From Amoebophrya sp. A120 (taxonomy: Eukaryota; Sar; Dinophyceae; Syndiniales; Amoebophryaceae): a stretch of 64,000 bases of DNA. The DNA is taken from positions 11,235,723 to 11,299,722 of the forward strand of contig CAJINV010000002.1 in the NCBI GenBank assembly GCA_905178155.1. The letters are read 5' to 3'. Under the pieces are notes generated by a model. It did not search any database. It saw nothing but the letters and a program-made list of their open reading frames with translations, and had not been told where the DNA came from. A program made the position numbers and the translations under genes. Positions 35,352 to 46,926 of this stretch are shown piece by piece (position 1 is the stretch's first letter; each line of letters begins with the position of its first letter).

Positions 35352-36002
35352 GCTGGGCGCCATCCTATCCGCCACACTCTGCGAGGGAAGTCAATGGGGA
35401 CGAGCCGCTATGGGAGAAAGTGCCGCTTTGGAACAGCAAAGGTTAATGGTTACCAGTACTGATGGAAACAACGGGCGGCCTTTGAGTTACCTCGAGCTGC
35501 CGCACTGTGTCCGCCCCACGTTGGGCGCTTGCAAGTTTCGTTCCAAAAAAAGGGAGAAGGGGCCGGGGTCCCTATAAAAGCTTTGGAAAACATTGCGCGG
35601 CCAAACGCGTGGCAGCGGCGATGCTGGCGCGCGAGCCCACCGAGTACGAAGATAGACGCGACCGCGCGACGGCCCCCCAAACGGCTAAAGTGTTGGGCCA
35701 AGGTGGTTGGGCACGTAGCGGGCGTGTTTTCATTGGGCCCAGGCGCGGACACGTTGGGTCCGTAGCGATGACCATTTCGGAACCCCGGGAGCCCAGATAA
35801 TTCTGGCTCCAGGTGTTCTCTTTGCCCTTCAGGTCACACGGGAAATCCGTGTATTAAGGTCGCGCCCGGAGGGCGATATTGGTAACCAAAAGCGTGCGCG
35901 AACATCTAGCCAGCGTTAAGGCGCGCCAACCTTGTTCAAGCTGGCCCCTGGCCCTGACCTGTTCGGGTCATCTCATCGGGGGCTTCCGGATTTCTATTCA
36001 AA

Positions 36003-36114
36003 GCTTATCGCAGGAGCCTGCGGGCCGCCGCGGGCTCCACCACTTCCCCGCGGCCCTAAAGGGCCGCGGACAACTACTGTCGCCCGCGGCGGCCCGCAGG
36101 CTCCTGCGATAAGC
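36003..36114. repeat. Perfect 33-bp-arm cruciform with nested hairpin
   Basis: Arms 36003-36035 and 36082-36114 are exact reverse complements (tips GCTTATCGCAGGAGCCTGCG). Inside, CCGCGGCCC-TAAA-GGGCCGCGG forms a second hairpin at about 36048-36069. Could be the core of a foldback element. Confidence 0.93.
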
Positions 36115-36857
36115 ATTGAAGTTATGCACGGCGGCACGCTGTCCAGGTAAAATGCAGAAACTTCAAAAAGTTGCACCATTTCCTTCATTTCCGGCAGCCC
36201 TTTTGGGCCACCCAAATCGGGCACTTCTAAGCGGGGGGAGGGTTTCAATTTGCGACCCTCAGAGACGTCGAAAACCGTGGGGGGTGGACACACCTCCGCG
36301 GGCTTGATGGCTGCTTTTTTTCGTCCAATCTCGACGGTATGGGCCGTGTGACAATTTGAAAAACCGCCCTTGAGCGGCAATTTTCAAGCGGCTTCCGCTT
36401 TTTCACAAAAAAATGTCATTTTGAATTACGAAGCGGCTTTCGCGTCATGCACGAATTTGGTAAATTTTGTCGCCCGCTTGCATGCTGCGAAAAGTTGCGT
36501 TTTTTAAACACTTTTTTTCAATTTCCAAGCGGCTGGAGCTGCCCGGACGTGACGCGTTTTCCGCTATAAAACGCATCACACCATCGGCCCTTGCCGAAAG
36601 TGCCACTATCTTTTTTCAGATTCAGAGTGGGCGGAGCTGCAAAAATGCTCTTTTTTACCCTTTTCCCACTTGGTAATTGCTGTTTTGGCTGCTTTCGGTA
36701 AAATTCCCAGAAATTCTGCCCGACCCGCTTTCTGAAGGCAAAACACACTTGATAATGCCCGATTTTGCGAGTGGTTGCATACCCCCGAGCTCCTCCCATA
36801 TGGTAACGGCAAAGCCTTCGCGCTGCGTTTGCGATGGATGAGCATCTCGCAAAGAGC

Positions 36858-36889
36858 GCTTTGCGCGCGGGCAAGCCCGCGCGCAAAGC
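36858..36889. repeat. Perfect 15-bp-arm hairpin
   Basis: GCTTTGCGCGCGGGC, AA loop, then its exact complement. Followed by a diverged CCCATCCCTACGGGATGGGG relative of the island's dispersed unit. Confidence 0.85.
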
Positions 36890-37859
36890 TTCCTACCTCC
36901 ATCTCTCCCATCCCTACGGGATGGGGGAACCTCAAAAACCCGTTACCCCTCAGCCTACCCCGTAGCTGTAGGTAATCGTAAAGCTTATCCCTCGCATCGT
37001 TGGTTTTTTTTAATCACGGCCTATAGCTGTTATAAGGGTTTTCACATTACCAAATCCTTTATTCTGGCTTTTAGGCGTGTGCTTTTCTTTTGTGTTGTTT
37101 TCTTCATACCTTCGATACAGATTTTTCTACACGTTGAAGTCGAGTAGTATCATCGTACTAGTCGTCGCGTCATCGTAGTAACCGTTAGCATTTTCCAGAA
37201 GACTTGGGCCAACATCGTTTTTTTTTACAATCGTACTCGGTTGTGCAATTCGTAGCACCATCGTGTTTGTTTGTCGTGTTTTTTTTGTCGCTGCATTTTT
37301 TTCTGATGTCACGGAAGCTGGAACTCATGCAACTTTTTCTGTGAAAAAGTCGCGAACGTTGAGGGATGGAGTTTGTAATTGCCAAGGCTCCATACGACAC
37401 AACTCCATACCTCGATTTCCGGCTTGCGCATTGCGCATTCCATTCTTCATGGAATTTGCAATGCGTGAGGAATCTGGAGTGCGTGGCCCATGGGCTTTCT
37501 AACTGCGCTACCCAGGCGCCTCCTTCGTTTCAAACGAAGTGGGCGCCTTGGTTGCTGAGCCCTGAAGCCTGCAACCTTTTGGACCCAAAACAAAACCCCT
37601 TCATGAAGACCAAAGAAATGCCTTTTTTGGAAGCAACAAAAAGCACAACAAAAAAAGCGCACTTTTTACAGCAAAGAAGTGCACTTTTTTAACTCGTTTA
37701 AACTGGGTCACCAACATGGGTCAGAAAACAGGTCAGAAAACACAATAAGGAAATCACAGCGTTAGGTGGGGATAAGCAAGAGCGACTTTGTGTTTTCGTT
37801 AATGGTGTTTTTGGTAGCATTCTTTAACATTCAAAGTTGACTCAGTCGGACTGTAATAA

Positions 37860-37957
37860 AAAATGGCATAGCAAACGCTATGAAAAAGTGCATGGCGAAT
37901 GCCATAAGAAACGCTATGGCGAATGCCATAGAAAACGCTATGGCGAATGCCATAAAA
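37860..37957. repeat. Tandem 24-bp repeat with dyad symmetry
   Basis: Units of the type GAAAACGCTATGGCGAATGC followed by CATA, about three to four copies, each containing the inverted repeat ATGGC-GAAT-GCCAT. Confidence 0.8.
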
Positions 37958-38091
37958 AAGTGCACCCGAACATGATAAAAAACAATACGCCGAAAAGACA
38001 GCGTTAGGCGCGGATAAGCACTTCAAAAGAAGCACTTTTTGTGCCTCGGAATTTCCGAAGAGAACAACTGGAGATGAAGGTGCAAATTGTC

Positions 38092-38390
38092 CGCCAAGGT
38101 AGTGCCCGCGCGTCTCCGCGGAGACGCTGGCGCACTACCTTGGCGCCCACTTTTTTGTTCCTCTCAGGAACGAGAGCTGGAACTTTCTCGACTTTCAAGT
38201 CGGCAAAGTTCCAGTTCCCGCTCCTATAGCTTTCATTTCTTGAACGCTCCAGCTCGTGTTGACCTGGAGCGTTCTCTTTTTGAACGTTCCAGCTCGAGTT
38301 CCGCAATTGAGCGCTCCAATTCCTGCGCGCTGGAGCTTTCATACAGAGAAAGCTACAGGAACGGGAACTGGAGCTGGAACTTTGCCGCGC
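38092..38390. repeat. Cluster of hairpins
   Basis: A hairpin at 38092-38145 (arms CGCCAAGGTAGTGC and complement, inner GCGTCTCCGCGGAGACGC) is followed by several shorter inverted repeats of GGAACTTT/AAAGTTCC and GAACGCTCCAG/CTGGAGCGTTC. A 24-bp direct repeat (TTTGACTCGTTTTGTGTGG) lies just beyond at about 38485-38535. Confidence 0.75.
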
Positions 38391-38867
38391 TTTTTTTTGA
38401 TCGCAGAAACGTGGCTTTTTGAGCACAAAAAAGCAGGCATCGTTGGAAGCGCTTATCCGCGCCTAACGCTGTCTTTTCGCTATGCTGTTTTTTGACTCGT
38501 TTTGTGTGGCGTTCTTTGACTCGTTTTGTGTGGTGTTCTTTCTATTGTTTTTCGATGTGTTCGCGAACCCGTTCCCCCACTCACTCTGTGTGCAGTTCGT
38601 CACGAAGTGACAAACTGCGCGCAGAATGCTGGCAACGGAGCGCAGAATATGCGCAGAACCTCGCGAATGACGCGCAGAAGATGCTTTGCGGCGCGAATGG
38701 TCGCTTTCGCACGAGTTGCGACCTTCTGCGAGCGAAATGGGGCTCGAAATGAGCTGGCGGCGCCACTGTATGTTGGCGCTGACTCTGAAGGTCTCTGCGA
38801 CTAAAATAAAAACCAACAAGAAAAATCCCTCTCCCCCATCCCCACGGGAAATCCGTGTAGGGCTTGG

Positions 38868-38940
38868 GATGTTCCGTGAAGGATGTGTGAAGCAGGTAGA
38901 CGCCAACCAGCGACACAAGCCTCCCAGCTTCGGCGCCCAC
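38868..38940. repeat. 73-bp dispersed repeat, copy 2
   Basis: Same orientation as 35279-35351. It lies just after a CAAGAAAAATCCC unit, suggesting composite mobile units. Confidence 0.9.
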
Positions 38941-40415
38941 ACTGGGCCCTGTCTGGGCCCACGCTTAAGGTGGGCAAAGAAAAATTTGATTTTTGAAAGC
39001 GAAAGCATTTTTCATCGTTTCAAGAAAAATCCCTATCCCCCATCTCCAGGAGCGCTCGAGCTCGTGCACGCAAGTATGAACGGAGAACGAAACCAAAACG
39101 AACCATTTTGAGCCTGTCTAACTGTCACATTTACCGTCTAAATGTGGCATTTAGATGGCGCACCGTCGCGCGACAGTTCCCCGGCAGTGCCAACGGTGCC
39201 CAGATTGGCGGCACGCGCGCGCAACATCCCAGCGCGACATCGATGGGCGCAAGGCGTCAAATTGGGCTGCGAAAGCCTGCCATCCGCCTTCTCCGATGCG
39301 CTGCAAGCCGGGACTCCGAGCGCAAAACGGAGGCGCATCGGCGGATCAGTCTCTCTGCAGACTCAAGCAACAAGAGGGCGGGCGGCGCGGCAAATGTAGC
39401 GAAGGCTAAACGGGGATCAACTCCGAAAGAGCACGCCCTATCAACTCCGAAAGAGCACGCGCCGATTTGGTGGCGGCACTTCGCGCGCCGCCACGCTTCA
39501 TGTTTTCCGTTCAGTTCCTGCCGGGTTGCATGGGTGGGTGGCAAGCTCGCGGGAGGCTTTGAAGACTTCTGAAAAATTTTTGGGAACTTTGGACGACAGA
39601 GGGGTTGCGGTGCCGGGAATTTTTTCAAAAAGTCCCTTCACCCTCTCACCCGCGTTCTATTTGTCTCAAAAAGTTTCCACGCCCCCAACCGCGCTGGTTC
39701 CCGCGCAAAATTGTTTTCCCGATTTTCTCCTTTTTGCGCCGCCATCGATCGCCCACGCCCACGGCCGCGCCGCCCCATCAATGTGAAAGGCGGAAAACAA
39801 TCGCAAACCACTGCGCCCCAACATCCATCCAGACTACGCGCCCCAATGCGAATACACATGCCCGGTCGCTGTAGTTTGAAAGGGCCACGGGGGCCAGGCG
39901 CCCGCGCGCCGAGCGACCGGCCAGCCCCCGCTTTCCTCCTCAAGAAAAATCCCTATCCCCCATCCCCACGGGAAATCCGTGTATCAGGAGCGCTCGAGCT
40001 CGTGCACGCAAGGGAGTCGACGATTAGTACGTGTACGACCTCACTACATACTAGGACGTGACTCATATACTTAACAAGGGAACAGCGCATGTAGATCCTA
40101 AGTCTGGGTCGTGGGCCTCTGGCGTGACTGACCTGCTCGGCATGACATGACGCCGGACTTCGGTCGTTTCTGTAGGACAACCGGAGGGGCAGCAAATGAC
40201 TTACGTCGATGAGACTAGTGCTCGTTTTCGTGAGATCAGCAGCAGTTTTTCTAGCTTGCTATACAAGGAGCGACGTTAGCATGGAAATTCTTCCGCACGT
40301 AGCTCCGCCTCCATTGCCGAGGTCCTGTCGACGTCGTCAGTCGTCCTCTTAAAATTGCGATGCACATGCCAAACTGACGGAAGGCCACAGAAGGCGGACC
40401 GCGCACGCGCCGCAT

Positions 40416-43055
40416 TTATTTTGTGTTGGTGTGCGACCTGTTGAAACTGAAATTGTACGAAAGTGAGGAGATCGAAACAATGCTTGCACTAGCTTCAATC
40501 GGCGCGATGGCGTCTACGGATTTCCGCTCGTTCATTTCTACCGGGACGAGGGCAGCTTTTTCATTCTGATACTTCACCATGGTTCCCCAGGGATAGGTGT
40601 CGATATCCGTGGAGTCACTTGCTGCCGCCGGCACGTGCCGCGTGTCGCCATCGTCGAGTTGGAAGGTTGTTCCCGTGGTATTTGCCGGATCCTCATCCGC
40701 ATCGCTGTCAAAGTAAGCTCTCAGCTGGCTCAGGCGAATTGGGTTCTCCCGGTGATTCAGCAAACGAATTTGGTCTACGTAGTGTTTTTCCCCGTCAGCA
40801 AACTGGAACTGCCAGAAGTTTTTCCCACTACCAGCAACAGAGTTCATCGTTTGCGACACACGGTAAGGGTACATTCCAAGAACGGTCGCAAGCGCCGCGT
40901 CCGCGGCATAGTTCTGGTTGATTCTCGTTGTGAAATCAACTTCGTTCCACGTGGAGCTTATGGGAGTTTCAGGTGCGATGAAATTATGTACTCGTGAAAT
41001 AGCACGAAAGAATAAAAGATCACGCAGCTTCCAAACTGCACTTTGCTCGATAGGACAAGCTGAGTCATCGTGAGCCCGCTTTGATCTTTCCGCAAAGATT
41101 TCGAGTTGCCTTTCCTTTTCTACGGTGGTTTTCAATTCATGCATGGACATCAGCATGATCCATTTCCATGTGCAGATTTGCAGCTTTTCAGCACTCTGGC
41201 GCTTTGTTTTCCACCTGGCACCTCCATACAGCTCTGCGTGGCGACCAGCTGGGTCCCTGGGTACTTTCGCATCACTCCGAACAAAAATATGCCGCAGATG
41301 CTCAAAGGATAATCCGCGGCGTTCCCGTACTTTTTCAGTGTGATCTTGTTCAGGACGCGGCCAATCTTTACTACAGTACCCCCGGTAGTGAATATGCTCG
41401 TTCCCGCGTGAGCCGGCATAGAAGAAATTTCGCCGATGTTAGTACCACTGATTTCGCTATCGATCAGCATAGTGGCTCCGTTTAGACCCGCCTCCTTCCC
41501 TTCTTCATTGAATAGCCGAATCGAGGAAACGTAGCGACTACTGTCGTCCTTAAAAGATATTTCCCATTTTTGAGCATCGTGGTCGGCCGAGACCGATCCA
41601 CCTGGCGCACTACAGGTATTGTCGGCTGTGTTCAGGCGCTTCGCCCTCGTTGTGTAAGTACCTTTTCGATGGTAGCAACCGCTCGATCAAATCAAAATAC
41701 TTCGAGATTACATTTCTTTGCATACTGAGAAAAAAAATCTTACCATAGTTGTCATCCCAGAGGTTGCCGTAAGTGAGCGGCTTTCCAGAAGTGCTGTAGC
41801 TATCTTTATCGCCGTCGCTTTGATCCGTGTTGAAGAGATCCGGATCCAGTGGCACTTCGACCTCGATTGCCTCTACGAGTGGGGTTTGGCCAGGGCGGAG
41901 GACAGTAACGGGGTCACGTTGAACGGCCAACGACAAAGCGGTAGCTTTTGCTTTGTTCGTTTTCAGGTCGAACGCGATTTCCTTCGACTTCAGACTGCTT
42001 TTTCGCATGATATTCATGACGAACAGCTTTCGGGCAAGCGCGCCTTTCTTTCTTTTTCTACTCCTACTACTCATTATTTTCTTGCTCTTTGAGGCAGTTC
42101 TTGCACTTGCACCAGCTGCTGCTGCAACGACAGCGTCGGTTTTAGTAGAGATTTCGGCTCCTGCACCGCTCTGGACCTCTTGCTTCGTCATGTCCAATCT
42201 CTGACCGCGCTGCTGCTTCTTCACCATCTTCAAAGCGGACGCTGACTCGTGCTTGGTATGTGGCTGGATCTGGCCCTCCTGTGGCTCTCTTTTCTTGGCT
42301 TGCACTGGAGCCGCAGCGGTTGGAGGTTTTAGGAGATCTTTAAACTTCTGCAAGAAGGAAGCAGTGGTAGAATACTGGGCGGTCTGATCATGACTGCGCC
42401 GACCACTGGCTTCCGGACCCACAGGCGGGATCTTTTCGCCTGTGCGGGAGCCCAGCATTGGGCGCTCACTACGAATCCGGGAGGGACGAACAGAATCATG
42501 AACACTCCAAACGCTCGCGTTTGCGTCAGATACAACTATCGTGGTAGCAAAAACGAGTGCCGTCGTGAAGACGCGTCTGGCCGCACGATGAAGCTGCAGA
42601 CTATCATGCAGCGGTGGCTCGTTGACGAGACCTGCAAAGTCTTTGGTTCCCCAATTGTTGGCGTCACGACGCGTTCTCCTCCTCGCTGCAGAAGGACGTC
42701 CACCTCCGATCTGCTTTGCCGGCTTACCAGCTGCATCCGGTAGCTGCCTCCGTCGACAGGCGGCACAGCTTCCACGGCCCCCAGATGGATAGAGCAACAG
42801 CATAGAGCTGGCGTCAGTGGGAGTCCTTCGCACAGCCGCTTGGGCCTGCTGTCGCCGCGCCGGAGCCGCAGTGGCCGTCGGGTCGAACGATGTCCTTCCT
42901 ACGTGACACCCAGTTTTGGTCTCGACGTCGGGCCACGCGTCTTTACTGTCGAAGTCGCCCTTGCGGCGACCGCGACGCCCTCCACAGGTAACTGCATAGC
43001 CCTGTGCCGGATCCTGGGTCGCCTGCGGCTTGGCCATGGCCCCACCATCTTGCAT
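40416..43055 (-). CDS. Gene X2: F5/8C-like paralogue of X1, C-terminal module missing
   Basis: Exons 41744-43055 (ATG at 43055), 41229-41661 and 40416-40958 splice to 760 residues plus stop. Residues about 160-176 (R-V-F-T-T-A-L-V-F-A-T-T-I-V-V) form a signal anchor after a basic N-terminus; then a Lys-rich region, E-V-E-V-P-L, an F5/8C-like domain (Y-V-S-S-I-R-L-F-N ... S-I-C-G-I-F-L-F-G-V) and a second (W-Q-F-Q-F-A-D ... Y-V-D-Q-I-R-L-L), ending soon after Y-P-W-G-T-M-V-K. X1 continues from here into the WIC-CTVG module; no such exon was found downstream in X2, where the repeat island begins. Intron 41662-41743 is GT-AG (82 bp); 40959 is an introner. Either the 3' half is lost or further exons are unrecognised. 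Confidence 0.75.
40959..41228. mobile_element. Introner in gene X2 (270 bp)
   Basis: Tips TATGGGAGTTTCAGGTG and TATGGAGGTGCCAGGTG inverted. Flanks GAGCT/CAGCT match at four of five. Excision gives A-T-Q-S-(S/C)-T-W-N-E-V, matching X1, which has no intron at this position. Confidence 0.9.
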
Positions 43056-44052
43056 ACCGTGACGGTGTTGACCACTTCTTTCCTTCCATCAAGAAGCACA
43101 ACGGCGAACCGTGCGGGAAGAAGAGCTGCAACGACCTAATCTGCTGCTTTAAATAAGTTTGTTGTTGTGTTGAACTACAAGGTGGAGCCGGAAGATGACA
43201 TCAACAAACCGGGCCCGAACGCCTGATGAAATCTGCAGAAATTCAAAACCAGCATAAAATGGCTGCGCATACGGACAACCAGAGCTAATAGCAGAAACAC
43301 ACAGAAGTAGACGCAGGTGGTTGCAGTTTCTCGAGGAGGGTCTGAGTCGCTAAAAAGATTCTACACGGCTTCTACTAGCCGAAAATGCAGAAAACCGATA
43401 CGATTGACAGACCACTTGGACGTGTGGCGAGCAGCGCAACACGCCAAGCTGTCCCCCTGGTTTTCCTTTTCCAAGAGTTCCCTATCATGGATTTGGTCCA
43501 TGTGTCATTTTCTGTAATAGCTTTACCTTGAGCTGCCAATGCTTACTACATGGTCGTCGCCGGGGGCGATGTAAATGTGAATTTATTGGTGCGTTACTGC
43601 TTCATCTTTCTCCGACCTTCTGAAGACCAACATTTGTTTCTGTCAAAACAAGCTCGTCAAGAGCGTGCTCATGTTCTTCTTCACGGATATTCCTCGTATT
43701 CTGATGAATTGCAATTGTTCTTATTTCATGTACACTTGATTCTTGAAATCAAGAAGAAGTGCGAAACTCAACCTTTATTCTCAAGCAACCCTTAGAACGT
43801 GAGCGAAAGCGAAACGGCAACCGTCGATTTGCGCATTTCTTGTACTAGTACTATCATGTGTGGATTCATCTTACTTACGCCACTGTAATTACAGAAGCGC
43901 CGTCAGGACAGTAGTTGTCCGTGTTATCACCTTCAAAACCACCAGCACCAGAGCCTGCCGCAATTCGAAAGTCTTGTCTCGTTGGTGGGTGGATGTTGAC
44001 CAAGTGCTCGTAGCTGCGCCCCCAACAAGCATGGTCAGCTCTAGTTTTCCCC
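43056..44052. other. Intergenic, X2/X3 spacer
   Basis: About 1 kb with no recognised gene, repeat or RNA. Confidence 0.55.
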
Positions 44053-46926
44053 TTACGTCTCGCAGTCGACGGTAATCAATCCTGTGCAAAAAAATTGTAT
44101 CGGAAACGTTCGTGGTGCGAACGAAATTCCATGAAAACAAATAGGTAGTGTAGTTGGGAAGCTACATGCACATGAATCAAGAATTCTGGTCTTCCTTGCT
44201 CTTCGCCTCTTTACAACTAACACTATCATGGGTACAAGCCTCTCGCTCTCGTATGATGATGATTCTTCTCGCTGAAGAAATAATAAAGGCTTCCTATAAT
44301 AGATGAATACCATCATGCTTGAGTATTCTAATGGAACTGCTGGCGTCATCAAAGGCCTAATTGAGGTAGTTCGGCACTCGTTCGCGATACTTCAACTTCT
44401 CTTGCAATGCATATAATCACGGTCCGTTTCGTGTCATCCGGACAACTGGCCATAGCCTTTTGGCAAGCATTGCAGACGTGCCCCACAGTGCACGCCTGAA
44501 TGGCCACGTCAAACTCCTTGCAGATGACAAATCGGTGCGTGACTATCCAAGAAAAAGGTCTGCGTACTGAATCTAAATCTATGCACTGTCAACACCCTTT
44601 AATTATTTTTGCGTGCCGTACAATTTTTTTCCACACATCTTCACATGTGCATTGGGCATGAACAGATCCATGTTAAGGAGGCGAATAACATAAAAATCGT
44701 AGCTCTGTGCCTGCGCAAATCATGGCGCATGATGAAGGTGCGCTATGTTGTATCCTTGGATTAGGGTTAGGATATAAATCCTTGGATGACAAGTGGTGAT
44801 GAAGAACAGAGCGTCTTCTTGCTGATCAACAAACAAAGCGCCTACTTGCTGCTCCTCTTCATCAGAAGTGCACAGTTACATCACTCGAGCAGGACTTTTT
44901 CTCCCCGATAGTGACTGGCAGGTCCGCCTGGCTCGGGGGTACTCCCGGAAGTGCGGGCACCGGGCCATTCCGTTCGAAGTGCAAGAAGCCACGGAAGGGC
45001 TCCTCGTTCGCTCCGCTTCCGGTGGTCAGCTGTATGGATCAGACAAAAACAGTAGCATAGAAAATGTCAGCTTCGTTTCACTTTCGTATGTGACCGCTGG
45101 TTTGCGAAAAATCTTTATGATCTTCTAAGCAAGAATCCCAGCGGCCTCGTCGTAGCTACACCGTGCGAGCAGTACAAGCGGGATCGTGTTGCGCGTAGGC
45201 ACACGCTTCTCTGTCTCGCGGCTAGAACCTATTTTTATACGAAGAAGAACATCCCCTCACGCAGGAAGTCATACAATGTGCAGAAACCTCCTTCTCGTTA
45301 CGTAAAGAAGACTTCTTCAGCAAGACCAGCACGACCACATGCACAATCGGTTCTCGCGTGACAACGAAAGGAGCAATTCTATGCTGCAGAAAAGGGGCTA
45401 TGTGTGATACTCTGGTCGCAGATCCAGCGCACGTCTGCCGTCATGTCGAAAGTGATCGCTTGATCAAGTGCAAATGTGTCTGGGTCGAGAAAATGAGTGA
45501 GGCGCATTTCCGTCAGATGCTGCGCAGCCAGGGAACCGCCAGACAAAGCAAAAGAACTGTTCTAATTGAATGCGCTCGGTGAAAAATCCACATGTGTGTT
45601 CAAGATGCATGTAAGTAGCCGACGATCCCGGCGATCATATCAGTTTCAGTGTGGGTATGCTTATGCGGCGCGCAATAAATAAGTACTCGACTTTCTCCTG
45701 CTGCGCGCGTCGCGAAATCAGGACTTTACTACGCGCGACGTCTTTTCGGTCACCACTGAGGCTGTCCCAGGCAACACATTTGCGTTCGTTACTTGTCCTC
45801 TGGCGCCGTCGAGCCACACTTTGAGTCAGCTTTAAACACCTGCGCATTGTTCCTACTAAACGCGTATTGCCTGCAAAAGATCTTTCGCGTGCGTACGTAT
45901 TTTCGGGCACAAACTCAGTTTGCTTCTAATGAGCACGAGTACATGACTCGCTTCGGTATCATGGACAATTCAGAATGGCCCTGTGAAAGTGAGCGAACGC
46001 ACTATCACTTTTGCGAAGCGTAACGCAAGCTGCTCCTCGGAAAACGCATTGAGTTGCTCGGCGGAAAGCTGTATGGATTGCAAAAGCGCGAGTGCCGCAC
46101 TCGCCGTGCAGCTACAAATTGCAATCAAACTTTTGCGCGAGACCGACAGATCGTCAACATCCCGTCTCACTGTCAACATGTACTTACATTATTTCGTGCT
46201 TTTATAGAAAGAGTAAGAGACAGCATCCGAGTGAGAATGGGTTATGCAAATTTTACTGATGCGTCGAATGCGAAACTCCGTTTTTCTTTTTCGGTGGATA
46301 TGCTGGGCCCGAGCCGTTCGCGCTTTTTTGGAAACACTCGCCGACACTGTGCTCATCTCGTTCAGCTTCGTGTGATGCTTCGCTATACCGTTGCTGGCAG
46401 TCACCTTGTTGTCGGTTTTTGTTCCTGCAACAGACTTTCCAGATGAGTCAGCGGCTTCTTTTCCGCGCCCCGCAGACGTGGAGGTGGATGCTCTAGTGGC
46501 CTTATTCAGCAAGAGCGACTTGAACAGCGGGGCGGTCGCTAGGGGGTTCAGCGTCAGCTCTCGTTTGACAGAAGTACGACCAGCGGGTGACAACGTGCGC
46601 CAATTCGGACTCTTTGCTTTCCGTAGATCTCCGCCGAAGTTCCTGCTGCGTGTGCCGTGTTCCGTGTCGTGCTCGCCCTCGTGCGGAGGAATTTCGTCCA
46701 TCCGCCGAACGTGCGCTATCGCTGAGGCGGTACTGCTCCTCGAGGGCCTGTTGTGTCTTCGCGCAGAACCGGGACCCATTGCCTTTCCTGTCACCGGCCC
46801 CGCGGTTGCATCTTCTTCCGCACCAGTCGCAACGGAATTATGAACTGCGGATGACACCAGTAGATTGCAAGTAGCTATAATCTGTACCCACAGGCACAAC
46901 CAGGCGCGGCTTCCCGATGGACTCAT
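44053..46926 (-). CDS. Gene X3: secreted protein with WIC-CTVG module
   Basis: Exons 46301-46926, 45410-45459, 44911-45032, 44414-44543 and 44053-44077; removing each introner plus five bases gives 933 bases, exactly 310 codons and a stop. The ATG at 46926 starts M-S-P-S-G-S-R-A-W-L-C-L-W-V-Q-I-I-A-T-C, a signal peptide. Residues ~30-205 are low complexity and basic. Then M-T-A-D-V-R-W-I-C-D-Q (about 217-221), E-P-F-R-G-F-L-H-F, F-V-I-C-K-E and Q-A-C-T-V-G-H-V-C-N-A-C-Q-K-A with C-P-D-D, ending V-I-T-V-D-C-E-T. It is the simplest long-leader member of the family: leader, tail, module. All four introns are introners. Secreted product inferred; function unknown. Confidence 0.8.
44078..44413. 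mobile_element. Introner in gene X3 (336 bp), TATCCTGTGCA family
   Basis: Left tip decayed (AATCCTGTGCAAAA), right tip TATGCATTGCAAGAG; both continue with GTATCG and AACG. Target duplication TAATC is perfect. Excision gives R-T-V-I-T-V-D-C-E-T and a stop. Confidence 0.88.
44544..44910. mobile_element. Introner in gene X3 (367 bp), TATCCAAGAAAAA family
   Basis: Tips TATCCAAGAAAAAGGTC and TATCGGGGAGAAAAAGTCC. Target duplication GTGAC is perfect. Excision gives D-L-P-V-T-H-R-F-V-I-C-K-E. Confidence 0.92.
45033..45409. mobile_element. Introner in gene X3 (377 bp)
   Basis: Tips TATGGATCAGAC and TATCACACATAG; flanks AGCTG/CTCTG (three of five). Excision joins W-I-C-D-Q to L-T-T-G-S-G-A-N-E, aligning with the paralogues. 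Confidence 0.72.
45460..46300. mobile_element. Long degenerate introner in gene X3 (841 bp)
   Basis: Left tip TTGATCAAGTGCAAATG runs into GTCTGGGTC as in the gene W element; right tip TATCCACCGAAAAAG resembles another family, so ends may come from different copies. Excision plus five bases gives R-A-Q-H-T-F-D-M-T-A-D-V in frame and makes the gene total divisible by three. Confidence 0.55.

Larger units (their letters stand above)
32500..40200. repeat. Repeat- and hairpin-rich island
   Basis: No convincing gene. A unit beginning CAAGAAAAATCCCTCTCCCC and ending ACGGGAAATCCGTG recurs at 32727-32765, 33639-33675, 34444-34485, 38817-38858, 39021-39046 (cut) and 39941-39983. A diverged ~130-base unit with TGATTTTCGCAAAGCTAG starts near 34807, 34936 and 35033. 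Many frames here are long only because of low complexity. It separates paralogues X1 and X2 and abuts the missing 3' end of X2. Confidence 0.75.

Noticed and set aside
36003-38400. Hairpins as bacterial-type terminators
   Set aside because: The window is eukaryotic in gene structure, the hairpins lack T-runs in a consistent position and are not placed at gene ends.
32500-40200. Spaced short repeats as a CRISPR array
   Set aside because: Spacing is hundreds to thousands of bases, units vary in length, and no cas-like gene is present.
41662-41743. 82-bp intron in X2 as a possible introner
   Set aside because: No TIRs or flank duplication; it is a normal GTAAGA...AAAAG intron and the joined sequence aligns with X1.
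44750-44790. Telomere-like TTAGGGTTAGG
   Set aside because: Less than two units, inside the 44544 introner; too short to indicate a telomere or internal telomeric block.
45635-45910. 91-codon minus frame, first taken as an X3 exon
   Set aside because: It falls inside the 45460-46300 introner, and X3 is complete and in frame without it.
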